Below, piece by piece: positions 36,745 through 49,312 of a DNA stretch of 64,000 nt. The translations under genes and the position numbers were made by a program. Source of the stretch: Prostheceraeus crozeri (Eukaryota; Platyhelminthes; Polycladida; Euryleptidae); assembly GCA_907163375.1 (NCBI GenBank), contig CAJQUW010009202.1:62002-126001 (forward strand). Reading direction: 5' to 3'. The notes under the pieces are model-generated. The model searched no databases. It had not been told where the DNA came from and was given only the letters and a program-made list of their open reading frames with translations. Position 1 is the stretch's first letter. Each line of letters starts with the position of its first letter.

Positions 36745-39390
36745 ATTTCTTTTATTTTATCTAACAAAAAATATGCTCTATCAAATGTACTACAGAAGCT
36801 GTACATTAGGTGAACAATGTCTAATTTGAAATGATTTCTGTGAAAAACACCACGCTAAGATTCAGAACATAATTGGGTATTCCAAAATTTTAAAAGATAA
36901 GACATAGTGAATAATGAATAAAACTCCCTTCAATTGTCAAAATGATTTACGCCTATATATAATATATTTTGGTTTTTAGACCTATTTCAAATTGATTTAA
37001 GTGGACTGAATAAGCGATGATTTAGTAAGCTTATGCAATCGTATTGAAACTCTTATTTATTTCTCAATATCGTATAATTTTTATACTTCTAGGTCTATAG
37101 ACATTCAGGTTTCTTTTTCAGTGAATCATTTTTCATACATTTTGTTATTGTTATACACATGTACATAAACATCCATGCATACAAAATACACAATTGGCTG
37201 AAAAATAGTTTTGAGTGATAATGCTATATGGGCCTGTAAGCATAGCAGCAACTTTAAATACGGAGCTGTGTCGATGTTGAGAGATGTTAACTAGGCCTGA
37301 TGATGATTCCTGACATTGGATGAAATGGCAGCTATTCAGGTCTGTTTCCATTTTTCAACTGAGAATGCAATTCAATATTTAATTATTCTATTTAGCCTGT
37401 AAGGCAATTCGGCCTCATGGTCTGCGTAAGTCATGATCCGCCCCTGTCCTGAGGGCGACTTTTTTTTAAACAAAAAATGAAACTTTATTAACAGATGAAC
37501 GTCGTGCTTTATCTGTCCTGCTTGCGCAGCCCTTCGATTCATGTCGAATAATGAATGATTTGATGCTCAGCAGCTTGTACTTAAATCAATCTCGCAGGGA
37601 ACTCTCTTACGCGCTGAATGAACAGAAGATCATATGCTATTTTTTAAATTTGTCGCCATCTATAGTTGAATAACTACACTGACATCAAAGCAAGACATCA
37701 ATGCAGAAAACTTTTTTAATAATCCACGTAAAAGCTAGATTAAGTAATTCTAAGAACTGATTTTTCGGAAAACGTGAGATTTTTTTCGAGAGCTTGATGC
37801 TGAAAAATCACAAATTTTTTCCATGAGTCAGACTAAATAGCTCCTAATGAATATGTGATGGCATAAATGCCTCAGCTTCTTTATATCTGTAACATGCGGG
37901 TACAGGAAGTTATGGATCGGGGAATTTGTCTGGTTGACTGATAAAAAAATCTTAAAAATTGATTGCTTTTGCAAACTGGGTATACTGTATTTCTTTATTC
38001 CTCGAATAATAGACGCCTTCTATTAGTAGCCGTACCCCAAAAATAGAACTTTTTGATTGTGGCCACAAGATGGCTCACACAAGACAAGACATAGGTGTAT
38101 TATTTATTTGCCATTTTACACTTCGAATGATGGGAATATGTCGATTCTAGAAAATCACGCTCAATTCACGTGCATTTTCGTAACTTTTAAAAATTCACGT
38201 ACACAAGTGAAGTTTGCATACAATGGACACTCAAAGACCATTGCACAGTTAGTAAATTAAGATGTAGAAATCATGACCTGATGGTCATAACAGGCAGCTA
38301 TCGTAATCGCTTGAAATCATAGAAATAGATTGTTTAACTGAAGTTTACTAGAATGGAAATTGACTCAAGGTCGCGGCACATCCGGGAGAACTAAGTTGGG
38401 GCATGAAGAACCAATGAAAAGCTTAGAATTGCACATGTGACTGATTCGAACCCAATGATACAGACGTTGACAAGTGTATCTAAGTGAAAATGCGTGCGAT
38501 TTATGTGCCACTATTGTGTATTGCATGAAGCTTAACCTCCGTTCTAGAGGTTTTATTGTTGTCGATTTCTATGCTTGAAATAAAAGAAAGAGCATGCATT
38601 GTATGCGATGATTGAACAAGGAAACTATGTTTCATTTTATTTGTGAATGGTCGGTATACAATGACAACAGGACACTCTTCGTTCCATTTTAATCGATACC
38701 ATGGAACATGATTTCTATGACATACTATTAACTTAAGAATTAGGTAAAATTGCAAAATTGTCGAAATACATTAAGAACGCGAATGATGTTAGAACCAATC
38801 TATTGTACAATTGCGACCGATGACTAAGTGATTAATATTCATTTGCAGTGATTCAGACTTGGCAATAAAGCCTTCAGTCGAACGCTTATTTTCATGAGAT
38901 TAATGCGAAGTCCGGTTTTATGTATCCCCCTCCAATCTAATTGTTGACCGCAATAATTATATCAGAAGACTGCTATTGCTTAATTTCCCCCTCAGAAAAA
39001 GAAAGGAAATAGGTTCCTCTAAAAATCACAATTCAAATCTTAGCAGAGATGTAAATGCGATGCGAACGCACAGGGCTCGACATCTCAGCATTGCATCCTA
39101 AGTTTGAATCTTAATAAGGAATGTCAGTTCAAAATACAGAGGGGAAAATGAATTACACGGAAACTTCTAAACATTTCATTTATTTTTCTCCCGGAAATTC
39201 TAAGCTATATTGCACTTCGCCCCGAAAATGAGAGCAGAGGTAAGTAAGAAGAGCAAAACCGGAACAACAGTTCATTCAATTAATTAACCTTCTCCACTAA
39301 TTTGATCTTATTACAGGTAAAAGATTTTGATTTTTTTATTTATACATTCATTACGCGAAATGAACCACGTACATGTATATTATGCGTATT
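36745..39390. other. intronic spacer, nothing recognised
   Basis: AT-rich, with only short ORFs lacking recognisable content. Confidence 0.5.
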
Positions 39391-39394
39391 CTTC

Positions 39395-39445
39395 ACTTGT
39401 TTCGAACCACTTTCGGCTTGGGTTTTAGCCATCTTTAAGTGCATC
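39395..39445 (-). repeat. hammerhead-like / Penelope 3'-end-like motif
   Basis: On the minus strand AAGATGGCT, a 7-8-nt loop and AGCCGAAA form a stem with the GAAA placed as in hammerhead motifs. The CUGANGA half is degenerate (CTTAAAGA). Confidence 0.4.
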
Positions 39446-40040
39446 TCGATTACGAACTTTTAATATACATATAGGTCACAGTGTTCATCCGTTTACATTT
39501 TTGTCTGATATTTACGTAATATTCATATTGACATTTTATAAGTTGCTGAAATTGTCTGACATTTTGAAAATGAGATAAAAAACATGATTGTTTACATTTT
39601 CATCCTCTGCTTCCCCGAGCACCAGAACATGTTTTTATGGTCATTCATTTCACTCCATCTCTGCGAATACAGTCATTCATCTCAATTCATGATCGATTGT
39701 CATCTTTCATCACCTTATCATTTGTCATTTGCATGTATTTTCATTTTGTGAAAAAGTTACGTTTCTGAGTTCTCTTCAAGAGCTTTTATTCTAATTCTCG
39801 AAGAAATCAAATGCATGGGTATTGGTAATTTCTTCATATGTCAGTAAAAGAAACGTTCAAATCATAGCTCTTGTAAAATGAATACAATAAATTGCATTCA
39901 GTAACAATGCATCTTAATCATGGATGCAATAACATGCATCATATGCAAATTTCATTCAAATAGCCGATTAATAATTCTATTAAAAAATTTTATATGACTG
40001 AATCAATTGACAACTATTATAACATTTACAATCTACTTAC

Positions 40041-40106
40041 CAATTAATCCGCAGGTCATTAAGACGAGAAAGGCTGGGTCATCTCTCGCCCATTGGTCAC
40101 GAGTTT
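40041..40106 (-). CDS. unc-50: UNC-50 homologue, internal exon
   Basis: This 66-nt exon encodes TRDQWARDDPAFLVL followed by the start of the first hydrophobic segment (MTCGLI). TKDQWARDDPAFLVL-type sequence is the signature of UNC-50 proteins. The acceptor is TTTCAG before 40106 and the donor GTAAGTAG starts at 40040. It enters and leaves in phase 1. Its last base joins the exon at 246-521 without breaking a codon, so the intervening 39.5-kb intron contains no further coding exon. Confidence 0.95.
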
Positions 40107-40179
40107 CTGAAATCAATCAAGAGAAAATATCATCGAGCATATCAAAATACCTCGCAACTTGATCAGAACTCTTTGGGGT

Positions 40180-41480
40180 TTTATTCCCCCTTAACAACAT
40201 CGTGGGGAATCTCAGCAGCTGGCATGAGGCGCGTCCACAGGTGGAGGATAGTGGAATGGCCTTCAGAGATGAAGATTAGCTGCGAGTTAAATAAGGAGTC
40301 GCGGAGCAGAGTGGCAAGATCACCACAGGAGAGGAGTTGACAGCAGACGCTGCAAGCTGTAAAACATCTCATAACACAATGACGGCCTGCTAGAAGGCGA
40401 GTGCGGCCACCTTTCAAAAAGCCTAATTAGTAGGGGGTGCAGACCAAGCACCCTAGCACTAAAATCGCACATTTTAGCATTCAATTTCTGCAGGTGAAGA
40501 AACAGCCCAATTCGGTGAACTTTCATCGAGACACTAACACTAAAACCAACATGATTCTGAAAATTTTCAATAGTTGCAGATTAGATACGGAACTAAAACG
40601 TACAAAAATAATTAAAAAAATTATTTAAAACTTGAATTTCAAATATGCATACATAACAAGCAGATAATTTCAAATTCAAAAACTTTGCATTTGTGAATAT
40701 TTCTATATTGATAGGAAGAATCCTTTATATAATCTCAACTTATTTAATCAAGAATTGATGCCGCAATATACATTAGAAGTGAATATATACCGATATCAGT
40801 CAAAATATTCCAAAAATTCAGATTTTTAAAAAGATGTCACACCAAAAGTATAGTGCTGAATTAATTTTCCTTTGGTCAAAAGTTGTAAAATCCATTGAAA
40901 GTAAGTTATCAAAAAATCTGGTGACCATAGCTTGCTTGGTTTAAAAGACATTAAAAAAATTCGCCATGGGGAGCAAAAAAGCCCACCCTCCACCCCATTG
41001 GGGCGAGGGTTAAGCGAAATTCGAATCTCCAATAATGGTAATCTAATTACCCATCCACTAAACCATATAAATAGAACTATTACACACCGGAATTATATGC
41101 TGCATTTCTCCAGGACGGAGGCGGTCAACGTGGCGTCAATCGCAGTCTTCTCCAGTCTCAGAAACCCTGTTCTCAAATGACATCCAATAAATAATAAATG
41201 CAAAAATTCATCTACACACTCCCCGTTCAACACTACTGTGATTAATTGCTACATCCCAACGAACTGAGATAAAATGAGCTGAGATGAATTCTAGTGACCA
41301 GGGCAACTACATCACAAGTGCTCCAAGTGACTTCCTGGTGTTTAGTGGTGATTTCAATACATCCGTTAGGGAACCCTATCAGATCGAAGCCGTCTGCCTG
41401 AGAGCTCACTATCGGCCAACCTCACGATATGATAATGGCGACAGACTTACTTCTCTACTTTCTCGCTATTGACCAGTGAC
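40180..41480 (+). mobile_element. LINE relic: 5' leader and endonuclease fragment
   Basis: 40200-40360 resembles the leader of the LINE at 46293 (GCGCGTCC..GGTGGAGGATAG-like run). At 41284-41480 the frame encodes DFLVFSGDFNTSVRE and later RYDNGDRLTSLLS, the D-x-N endonuclease block and the following DNGDRL segment of non-LTR ORF2 proteins. The middle has been lost or replaced. It is dead. Confidence 0.6.
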
Positions 41481-41489
41481 CCCTAATAA

Positions 41490-43440
41490 GAGAGACATCT
41501 TCAGATGTGGGCAAATGGCGGACTCACTAAAAAGCAGATCGCTTTTATTTGCCTGAAACAGCTTCGAATGTCTTCTGCAACATCTTTCAGGGCATTTCGG
41601 GAACATCCTTCCAATCGGACAAGGCACTGTTTGTCTTGTCTTCAAAAGTTCGACTATCCGAGTTCGGCAAACCCTATTCGCAAACAACCTAGGATTGCTT
41701 TAGGAAAGCTGAGCTTCAACTGTACAATCAACTTTTGAAATTGAATTGGCAAATACGACATAGATATGAGATCCTACTCAAGAAGGAGAACCACTCAAGG
41801 ATTGAAACCCCTTCGCAGAATTATTGAGACGAATGAAGGTCACTTGCTCCACGATCTGATTCCGGATCGTCTCCCTCAATGCAAGCAATTTCGACTGCCA
41901 ACTATCCGTAGTTAAAAGTGTGGAGATTTCTTTTTTCCATACATTCTCTCCCTTTTGAATAATTTGTGATAGCAGAATGATTTTATTATAGCTTGCTTCA
42001 TAACTTCTCACAAGTCTAACCCGTGATTTCTTTATTTCCTTTTTTAAACAGTACACATATTCTCTCCTTTCTATTCTAACTACAGAAGGCTGCCAAATTC
42101 TGCCCCTCCGGTCATATACCTGCTCAGAAAGGGTCACCTCTGGGTCAGATACGGCGAAGTTTAGAAGTCATGAGTTATACTGTGTCAATAATATCTTGTA
42201 ATACTGTGTCAATAATATCTAGTATTACTGTGTAAATAGTATCTAGTTATACTATGTAAATAGTAAAAAATATCTTTCGTTATATAGATGCAATATGTCT
42301 ATTTGTCTACCTGTACTTATACTTACAGTAACTTGACTATTTCACATTTCCATCCCAAAAGGCATATTTCCTTCTCCGCTTTTCAAATACTCCGTCTTTG
42401 AAGTTTTGCTGAAGTACATCGCTGATGTATAGGCTGTTCTTCTTAACCAAACTTTGATCATTGAAGAGATAACTTTCCGAAAGCTGTTCTACTTGCAGTC
42501 TCTAACGATCTCGTTAAACCACAGGCAGTTTAAATATTCAAAAACTAAAAAAAATTACAATAGCCTTGTTGCTAAAATCATGAATGGTTTTCAAGCTGAT
42601 CAAAAGATCACTTTGCAATACCCAAAAACTGATTTGAAATTAGGTCTTCATTCTCTATATGAAAGACGGAAAATGCTAGATTTGCATCTTTTTTCAATGC
42701 GTATTATGTAACATTATTGAAACTGATTTTTGGAAATATTTTACTTCACTTCCAACCTCATGCTCTGCTAGAAGTTGTGCCAACATTCCGTGCCAAGTTT
42801 TGACAAAATTCCTTCCTCTCACAAAGACATTGAGCAATTATTTTTTCTCCTTTTTGGAACTTGCTACCAGCTAAATGTGTTTCTGCACCATCTTTTCAAC
42901 GTTTTAAAGCAATATCAAAATCAGAAATTTTTCTTTGTACTTGATAGATATACTCTTTTCTTTCCGAATCCTGTAAGCGCCTCCCGGGGCCACGGGCCGC
43001 GTTCTCTGTAAAATTGGTGAAAGTCAATTTTTGAAGAATAAATTGCTTAATCTTAAATCCGGGAGTGAATTTAGATCGGCGTGTACTGAAAAGAAAGCTT
43101 TCATTGAAGCCAATCTAAGGAAAAAAGAATTCAATGCAGAATGCAGAAATATTGAATATCGTGCAAATCGAAAAAATGGTACAGTTCGTCACAATTATTG
43201 CTATGGTCGACGAAAGGTGTGAGTACCGCCAAATGAGTATTGAGCTAACTTCGAAATGCAGGCCTGATGGCAAAGCAACAAACTATCCACAAGCATTTGC
43301 CAGTTTTGTGATTCAAGTGAAAAAAAATACTGGCAAGACAGTCAGTCTAAAAACTAAACCATTCCAATTGGTAAGTTAAACCATTAAATCAAATGATGGT
43401 TTCTTCTCCGAATAAAATACTGACATATTATTGAATGAAA
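41490..43440. other. intronic spacer with a short tandem repeat
   Basis: Between 42178 and 42265 about four imperfect ~25-bp units (TACTGTGTCAATAATATCT type) are repeated in tandem. The rest is unrecognised. Small ORFs at 42454-42711 and 42775-43011 match nothing I know. Confidence 0.55.
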
Positions 43441-43451
43441 TTCGAACTTAC

Positions 43452-43477
43452 GTTTTCTGTAGTGGAAGTTCCTGTAC
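43452..43477 (-). CDS. unc-50: UNC-50 homologue, 26-nt micro-exon
   Basis: Twenty-six bases are flanked by a clean acceptor (GGATTTCAG, ending 43478) and donor (GTAAGTTCG, from 43451). Entered in phase 2 and left in phase 1, it completes a valine, then encodes YRNFHYRK and the first base of the next codon. That is exactly the piece of UNC-50 missing between the exons at 51.1 kb and 40.1 kb. The phase, sequence and splice sites all agree, so I am confident despite the tiny size. Confidence 0.93.
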
Positions 43478-43894
43478 CTGAAATCCATAAAAAGTCACAA
43501 TACAATATATTTTTTTAATAATTAGCAATCATAATATCAGAATGCACATTTCTATAATATCATTGCTGTATTTTAAAAAATATCTGTTCACCATATTTCA
43601 AAAAGTAACCAATGACAATTTCACTCAAAACGAAAATTGTGCCCAATTACAAAATCATTTTTCCATATCCACATAGCTACTTCGCGGCCTCTTTTCAAAG
43701 AGACCAAGTAAGAACTAATAACTGTATAACTCGAGGGTCAAAAATGGAAATAACGAAAAAGATGAAAAAGCTAAAAAAAAACAAAGGTAACCTGGCAGAA
43801 ACACATGGGACAAAAACACTTCAAATCATCAACTATCCATAGAGCTTCGTAGAACGCTAATGACGGCCTTCCTTTAATGCTTCAACACTAACAG

Positions 43895-45255
43895 ATGTTG
43901 GAAATGCTTATTCCACAACATTGCTGTTCTTTGAAAGAAGGATCTCTTACAATGTTCAGTCAACATGTACAATTAAGACAAGATGTGGGCCAAACAACAA
44001 CAAGTCTACTTGATTTCCTAGTAACACTGAATGCGTCAAATGAATCAGAATTTGAATTTTACCGCAAATCTGATAGAAAATATTTGTTTGTGAATTATCA
44101 CTCACATGTACCAGACAGTAACAAAGCTAACTTCATTAGAAACGAAAAAAAGAATCGCAGAACGATGTTCCAAAAATCTAACTCAAAACAAACATAAACA
44201 ATTTCGATGATATTCTACGACTCAACAGTTGTCCCGAAAATATCATGCGTAACACGAACAATAATCGTAAAACACTTAAACCAAATAACAAAAAGGAGAA
44301 AGAAAAACACAATTTTTATTTCAATTTTCCATTTATTTCTCAGAAAGTTGATAAACAATTACAGAATATTTTTCGTCGAGAAAATTTGAACGCAATATTA
44401 GCAAGAAGGTCAAGAGCTCTTATATGTGTACTGAAACAACCTAAAACAAACCAAGATTGTCATTTAGGAAATTGTCCAATTAACAACAACAAAATCTGCC
44501 ATCAAAAATTTGTGATTTATCAGCTGAACTGTGGTGAGTGTGGTAACTTCTACATTGGAAGCACTATCAGACCATTACATATCCGTTGCCGTGAGCATAA
44601 AACAAACAGCAAGTCTTCCATGTATAACCATCTTCTGGAATGCCACGGTTGCAATTTCTCCACAACCATTCTTTCCCACGATAGTGATCCATCAAACATT
44701 GGACGTGAAGAATATTACATAAGAATAGTGAAACCCACCATCAACAACAAAATCGAGCTCAACAATTATTCAGATTTTCTTTTTGATTAAAATTTTCCAT
44801 AATGTAAAAGTCATAACACAAAAATTCTCTATAATGTAAAAATCATAACACACGACAATATTTTATATTACAACGTTATCAGATTTCTAATTCACACCTC
44901 ATATATCTTTGAATCTCTTAACTCTGTGCTAAGTACATTAGATTCTTCTAATTATTTTGTGGCTATTTTATACTTGTATGCATGTACTGATAACTCATGC
45001 CTTTTGTATTACCAATCCATTACTATGTCCTATGTGTTTTCCTATCTAGTCAGGTCATCATTAAGATGCTGTTGGTACTATGTAACCCAATACTACCTGT
45101 TTCATAGCCCATCCCTCCTTTTATATTCAGCCTATACGTCATCATGACAGAGACTTTTGTACATAGACGTCAGTGAGAATTTTGAATTTTATACTGAACC
45201 TGCTAATTTCCTTCCCTTTATACCTGAAGATAGTTAACGGATGTTAACAGACATG
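43895..45255 (+). mobile_element. Penelope-like element fragment (RT tail plus GIY-YIG endonuclease)
   Basis: The frame at 43895-44197 encodes FEFYRKSDRKYLFVNYHSH, the thumb region of Penelope-type reverse transcriptases. The 44245-44790 frame carries a GIY-YIG endonuclease: FVIYQLNCGECGNFYIGST, R-x-EH and an NIGREEYYI motif near the C-terminus. At 45224-45248 a CTGAAGA followed by a GTTAAC/GTTAAC stem resembles the hammerhead-like ends of this class. The RT body is absent upstream, so this is a 5'-truncated copy. Confidence 0.75.
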
Positions 45256-45759
45256 AATTGTAATAAATAACGAAAATAAAATCAAGATCTTTCAATATCG
45301 GTTCTTTCCAATTCAATTCAAAAGTAATTATAAAGATGTAAATCATAAAATATCATTGTACAGTGAACACAGTGAAATCACATGTGAACAAGTATCAAAA
45401 ATTCAACAAAATCTCAATGCACATGCTGCTATATAGACGAGAATGCCACAATCTGGAGAATTCACAAATGACCGAAAAAGATTGAAAAATAATATGATTA
45501 ACAAATTGCAGTACGATAACGCACTTGTACACTCTCAAAAAAGACCACAAGCAGCACTCATATCCTGTCGCTGGCCCTCCTATTAGTCCAACATGTGGAG
45601 TTCTAATAATCCATCTAATCAGTCCAACTAATTCCCCTAATAGTGCTTAGATTATTCATTGACTATCTTACTATCAGAAATATGGATCAATGATAAATAC
45701 ACGATCTGTCTAAATACAGAAGAACTGATTGTAGAATTCAATGCGGTAAATGAAATGAA

Positions 45760-46280
45760 TATCAAGAAAAATCTCGTAATCGGATCTAGATGTCAAAGCA
45801 CTATATCCAAGTTTGGATACTGAATTCTCCGTGCAAAAAAAGTGTGCGATATATTCTTTAAGTCCGAGATAGATTTATCAGCAATAGATTTTAAAGAAAT
45901 TGGACTGTATTTAGCTTTAAATAAGAGCAAGGAAGAGCTTGAAAATGCTGACTTGCGGAAATTCTGTCCAACAAAAAAGTCTAACTTGAGAACACCACCA
46001 ACTATTACAAGCAATGGTATGGAAGAATCTAAATATACAGAATTTTTATTAGGCCTATATGTAACAAACTAAGAATGATAGCAGAAAATGACACAACAAA
46101 AATGAGCATTGCTACAAAAGCGATGGAAATTGGATTACTTGCTGTCATGAAGGATCATGTCTACAAATTTTACAAAACTATCAAACTGCAAAAAGAAAGG
46201 AGGAGACTGACAGGCTTGATTGCAGATATTTATTATCTGTTGGGACCAGAAAATGAAGAAAAGACATAAATAATATGGAA
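45760..46280 (+). mobile_element. Penelope-like element, 5' piece of reverse transcriptase
   Basis: Frames at 45790-46072 and 46075-46270 encode a Penelope-type RT segment (VCDIFFKSEIDL, KEIGLYLALNKSKEELENA, RTPPTITSNGMEE, later RLTGLIADIYYLL). There is one stop between the two frames. It continues at 49313 after a LINE insertion. Confidence 0.75.
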
Positions 46281-46292
46281 TGCATTATGATG

Positions 46293-49200
46293 TATCCCGC
46301 GCTGGGGTTACACGGCATAGGGACGCGTCCTCAAGGTGGCGGATAGAGGAAATCCTCTGCAGGGGATCGTGTCGAATAATACAGAATAAGGCACCGCGGA
46401 CCCACGTAGCCTAGGAGAGGGAAAACTCCGATACTAAACCCGGGCAGGCCCAGCTCGATAAGTCGTTCGTGCGAAAGACAATCGGCCTAGGAAAAGGAAA
46501 ATTCCGAAATCAAGCCGTCGTTTTCGGAGTAACGCCCCTTCGACTATAGCCCTTGATTCCTCTCATGAATAGAACATATGAAAAGAAACCGATCAGCGGC
46601 GTAAACGGGACTGACATCGATAATGTCAGTGTCGTGCTCGGAAGGAGAAACTCGGAGGTACCTCAGTCCGTCAACATGCGAAACCCTCTGAACAAACGAT
46701 TTTTAAATGTCGCCACATGGAATGTGCAAACTATGTTTCAGCAAGGGAAACTGGAGGTGATCAAAGCGGAAGCATCGAGACTCAAAATTGATATTCTTGG
46801 ATTAGCAGAGACCCATTGGACAGGAGATGGTAAACTAAAAACCTCAGAAGGATGGGTAGTATACTACTCCGGAGCGAATATCCACCGCGCAGGAGTTGGT
46901 TTCCTTGTGTCCCCAACAACGAATAAGGCAATCAAAGAAGTCATGCCAATCTCAGACCGTATAATCAGTATGAGGCTTGACGCAAAACCTACTCCAATAA
47001 CATTAATACAAGTTTACATGCCAACGTCAACCAGTGAGGAAGATGAAGCAATGGCGGTTTATGAAGATTTACAAAATATAGTCACGTCAACACCATCAAA
47101 CCACAGACTGATAGTGATGGGAGATTTTAATGCGAAAGTCGGAGAGAGAACACAACACCCAACCTGCGGGATGTTTGGACTAGGTGAACTGAATGAAAGA
47201 AGACAACTGTTACTATATTGGATGTCAGACAATAACCTTATTGCGGTAAACACTTGTTTCCGTCATCGTCAAAAAGAACGATTAACCTGGATATCCCCTG
47301 GTTGGCAGTACAAAAACCTGATAGACTACATAATAGTGAGAAGACGACACATGTCTGAAGTTCAAGACTCAAGATCTCTACCAAGCGCTGACTGCGACTC
47401 AGATCACCGAATGGTGTGGGCAAAGATCGTTGGAAAAGCTTGGTGTAAACGACACGAAGGAAGGAAAGTCAAAAGGAGAGACTACTCGGTTCTAAAAAAT
47501 GAAAGAACAAGAACTGAATTCGAGGATAAGCTAAAGGAAAGAATGACTGATAAGGGATGGGAAACGTACAAAGCATCAATGCTGGCGACAAATAAAGAAT
47601 TCTGTCCTCTTAAAAACGAAGCCAGAAAACCATGGGTTGATGATGATTGTTGGAAATTGATGCGGAAGAGAAAAGACATAAGGAGACGAAATCCAAACAG
47701 TGACGAACATCGCGCGGCGTCAAGAATTGTGAAGAAGGCATTGAAAGCAGCCACACGTAAATGGCACAAAGATAGATTGAAAGAGGCTCAAGAAGCACAT
47801 AAAGAAGGCGATTCAAGAACCACATACAGTATCATCAAGAGAGTTTGCAAAGGACGGCCAACACAACCCGGACTAGGCTTAAAAGATGTATATGGGAATA
47901 CTCTGTTCGACACGGAGAAAATTTGTAAAAGATGGTGGGAGTATTGCTCTGAATTATTTGGCAGTGCTGGGACCATTCAGGATGATATAGACAGATGAGA
48001 TGTGGAGCCAGAGGTGCTGGAAAGTGAAATCGAAGCTGCTGTAAAAAAGCTAAAACCTAATAAGACAGCTGGTATGGATGCAATTCCAGCGGAAGCATTA
48101 AAAGCAGGAGGATCAACCACTGTGCAGGTCATGAAGAGCATCATTCACTGTGTTTGGAGAACAGGAGAATGGCCACAAGATTGGACAACGTCGGAACTGG
48201 TGCCACTTCCTAAGATCACTGGAACACAAGACTGCACGAAGTTCAGAACAATAAGTCTAATCAGTCACGGTTCCAAAATTCTGCTAGAAATATTGAGAAA
48301 AAGATTGCAATACTATTTAACTCCTGAAATTGCCGAAGAACAGCTTGGATTCGTAGCCGGAAAAGGAACATCAGATGCTTTATTGACAGTTAAGGACATA
48401 ATTCAAAAAACAGCAAAGAAACAAGAAAGTGAGCTACGGATACTCTTCGTGGATTGCGCTAAAGCTTTCGATTCTATATTTCTTGACAAATTATGGTCGA
48501 CATTAGCGGAGATGGGCGTCCCACAACATCTGATTTGGCTCCTCAAGACCCTATACGACAAGGCAACAGGAGTTATTAGAGTGGAAGAACAAAGAACAAA
48601 ACCATTTCGATTTCAAAAAGGTGGATGACAAGGCTGTCTGTTATCCCCGCTACTATTCAATGCCATCGGAGACGCTACTATTCAATGCCATCGGAGAAAT
48701 GATCATGAGAAGTGTTCACAATAGTGGAAAAATTCAAATATCTGGGCTCGTACATCACGAAGGACGGAAGTAGCACAATTGACATCAGGGCCAGGTTAGA
48801 GCGGGCGCGGAGTATTGCAGCCACCCTAACGGAGATCTGGAGATCGGCAGACCTCAGCATGAAGCTGAAAGTGCAGCTGGCCAAGTCTTTGGTTTGGAGC
48901 GCTGCCTTGTACGGATGCGAGACCTGGACGATCCGAAAAGAAGAAGAAAAGAAGATAAAGGCTTTTGAAATGTGGTTGTGGACTGAGAGACGCACGAGTC
49001 AGTTGGACTGAGAGACGCACGAATGAATGGGTAAGAAGACAGATTGGAGTTTCTGAAGAGAACGGAATGCTGGAACATGTGAAAGAAAGAAAGCTGAGGA
49101 AACACGGACATTGGAAAAGAAGAGGAGATAGTTTAGTGTTGGCCACAATCGAAGGAGAAGTGTGTGGTAGAGGAAGACGAGGGAGAAGAAGAGCAGAATG

Positions 49201-49312
49201 GGTGACGAACATCATGGAATGGAGTGGAGTGTAGGAATCGACCGCGCAAGGAAAACGGTAATGGAGAGGAATACCTACGGCCCTCGTAGGGCTATGGTGT
49301 GACGAATTGAAC
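46293..49312 (+). mobile_element. LINE (APE-type non-LTR retrotransposon) inserted in the Penelope-like element
   Basis: Flanked by an imperfect 12-bp target duplication (46281-46292 and 49313-49324, one difference). The 5' leader 46293-46550 is GC-rich. ORF2 starts near 46553: apurinic endonuclease (NVATWNVQTMF, GLAETHW, MGDFNAKVG, SDHRMVW), linker, and reverse transcriptase (KPNKTAGMDAIPAEALKA, ELVPLPKITG, LFVDCAKAFDS). TGA codons break the frame at 47996-47998 and 48626-48628. The Y-x-D-D catalytic block is deleted around 48650-48710, next to a 26-bp tandem duplication. The C-terminal tail resumes at 48712-49234 in shifted frames. It is inactive. The endonuclease is of the type often labelled craniofacial-development-protein-2-like. 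Confidence 0.9.
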
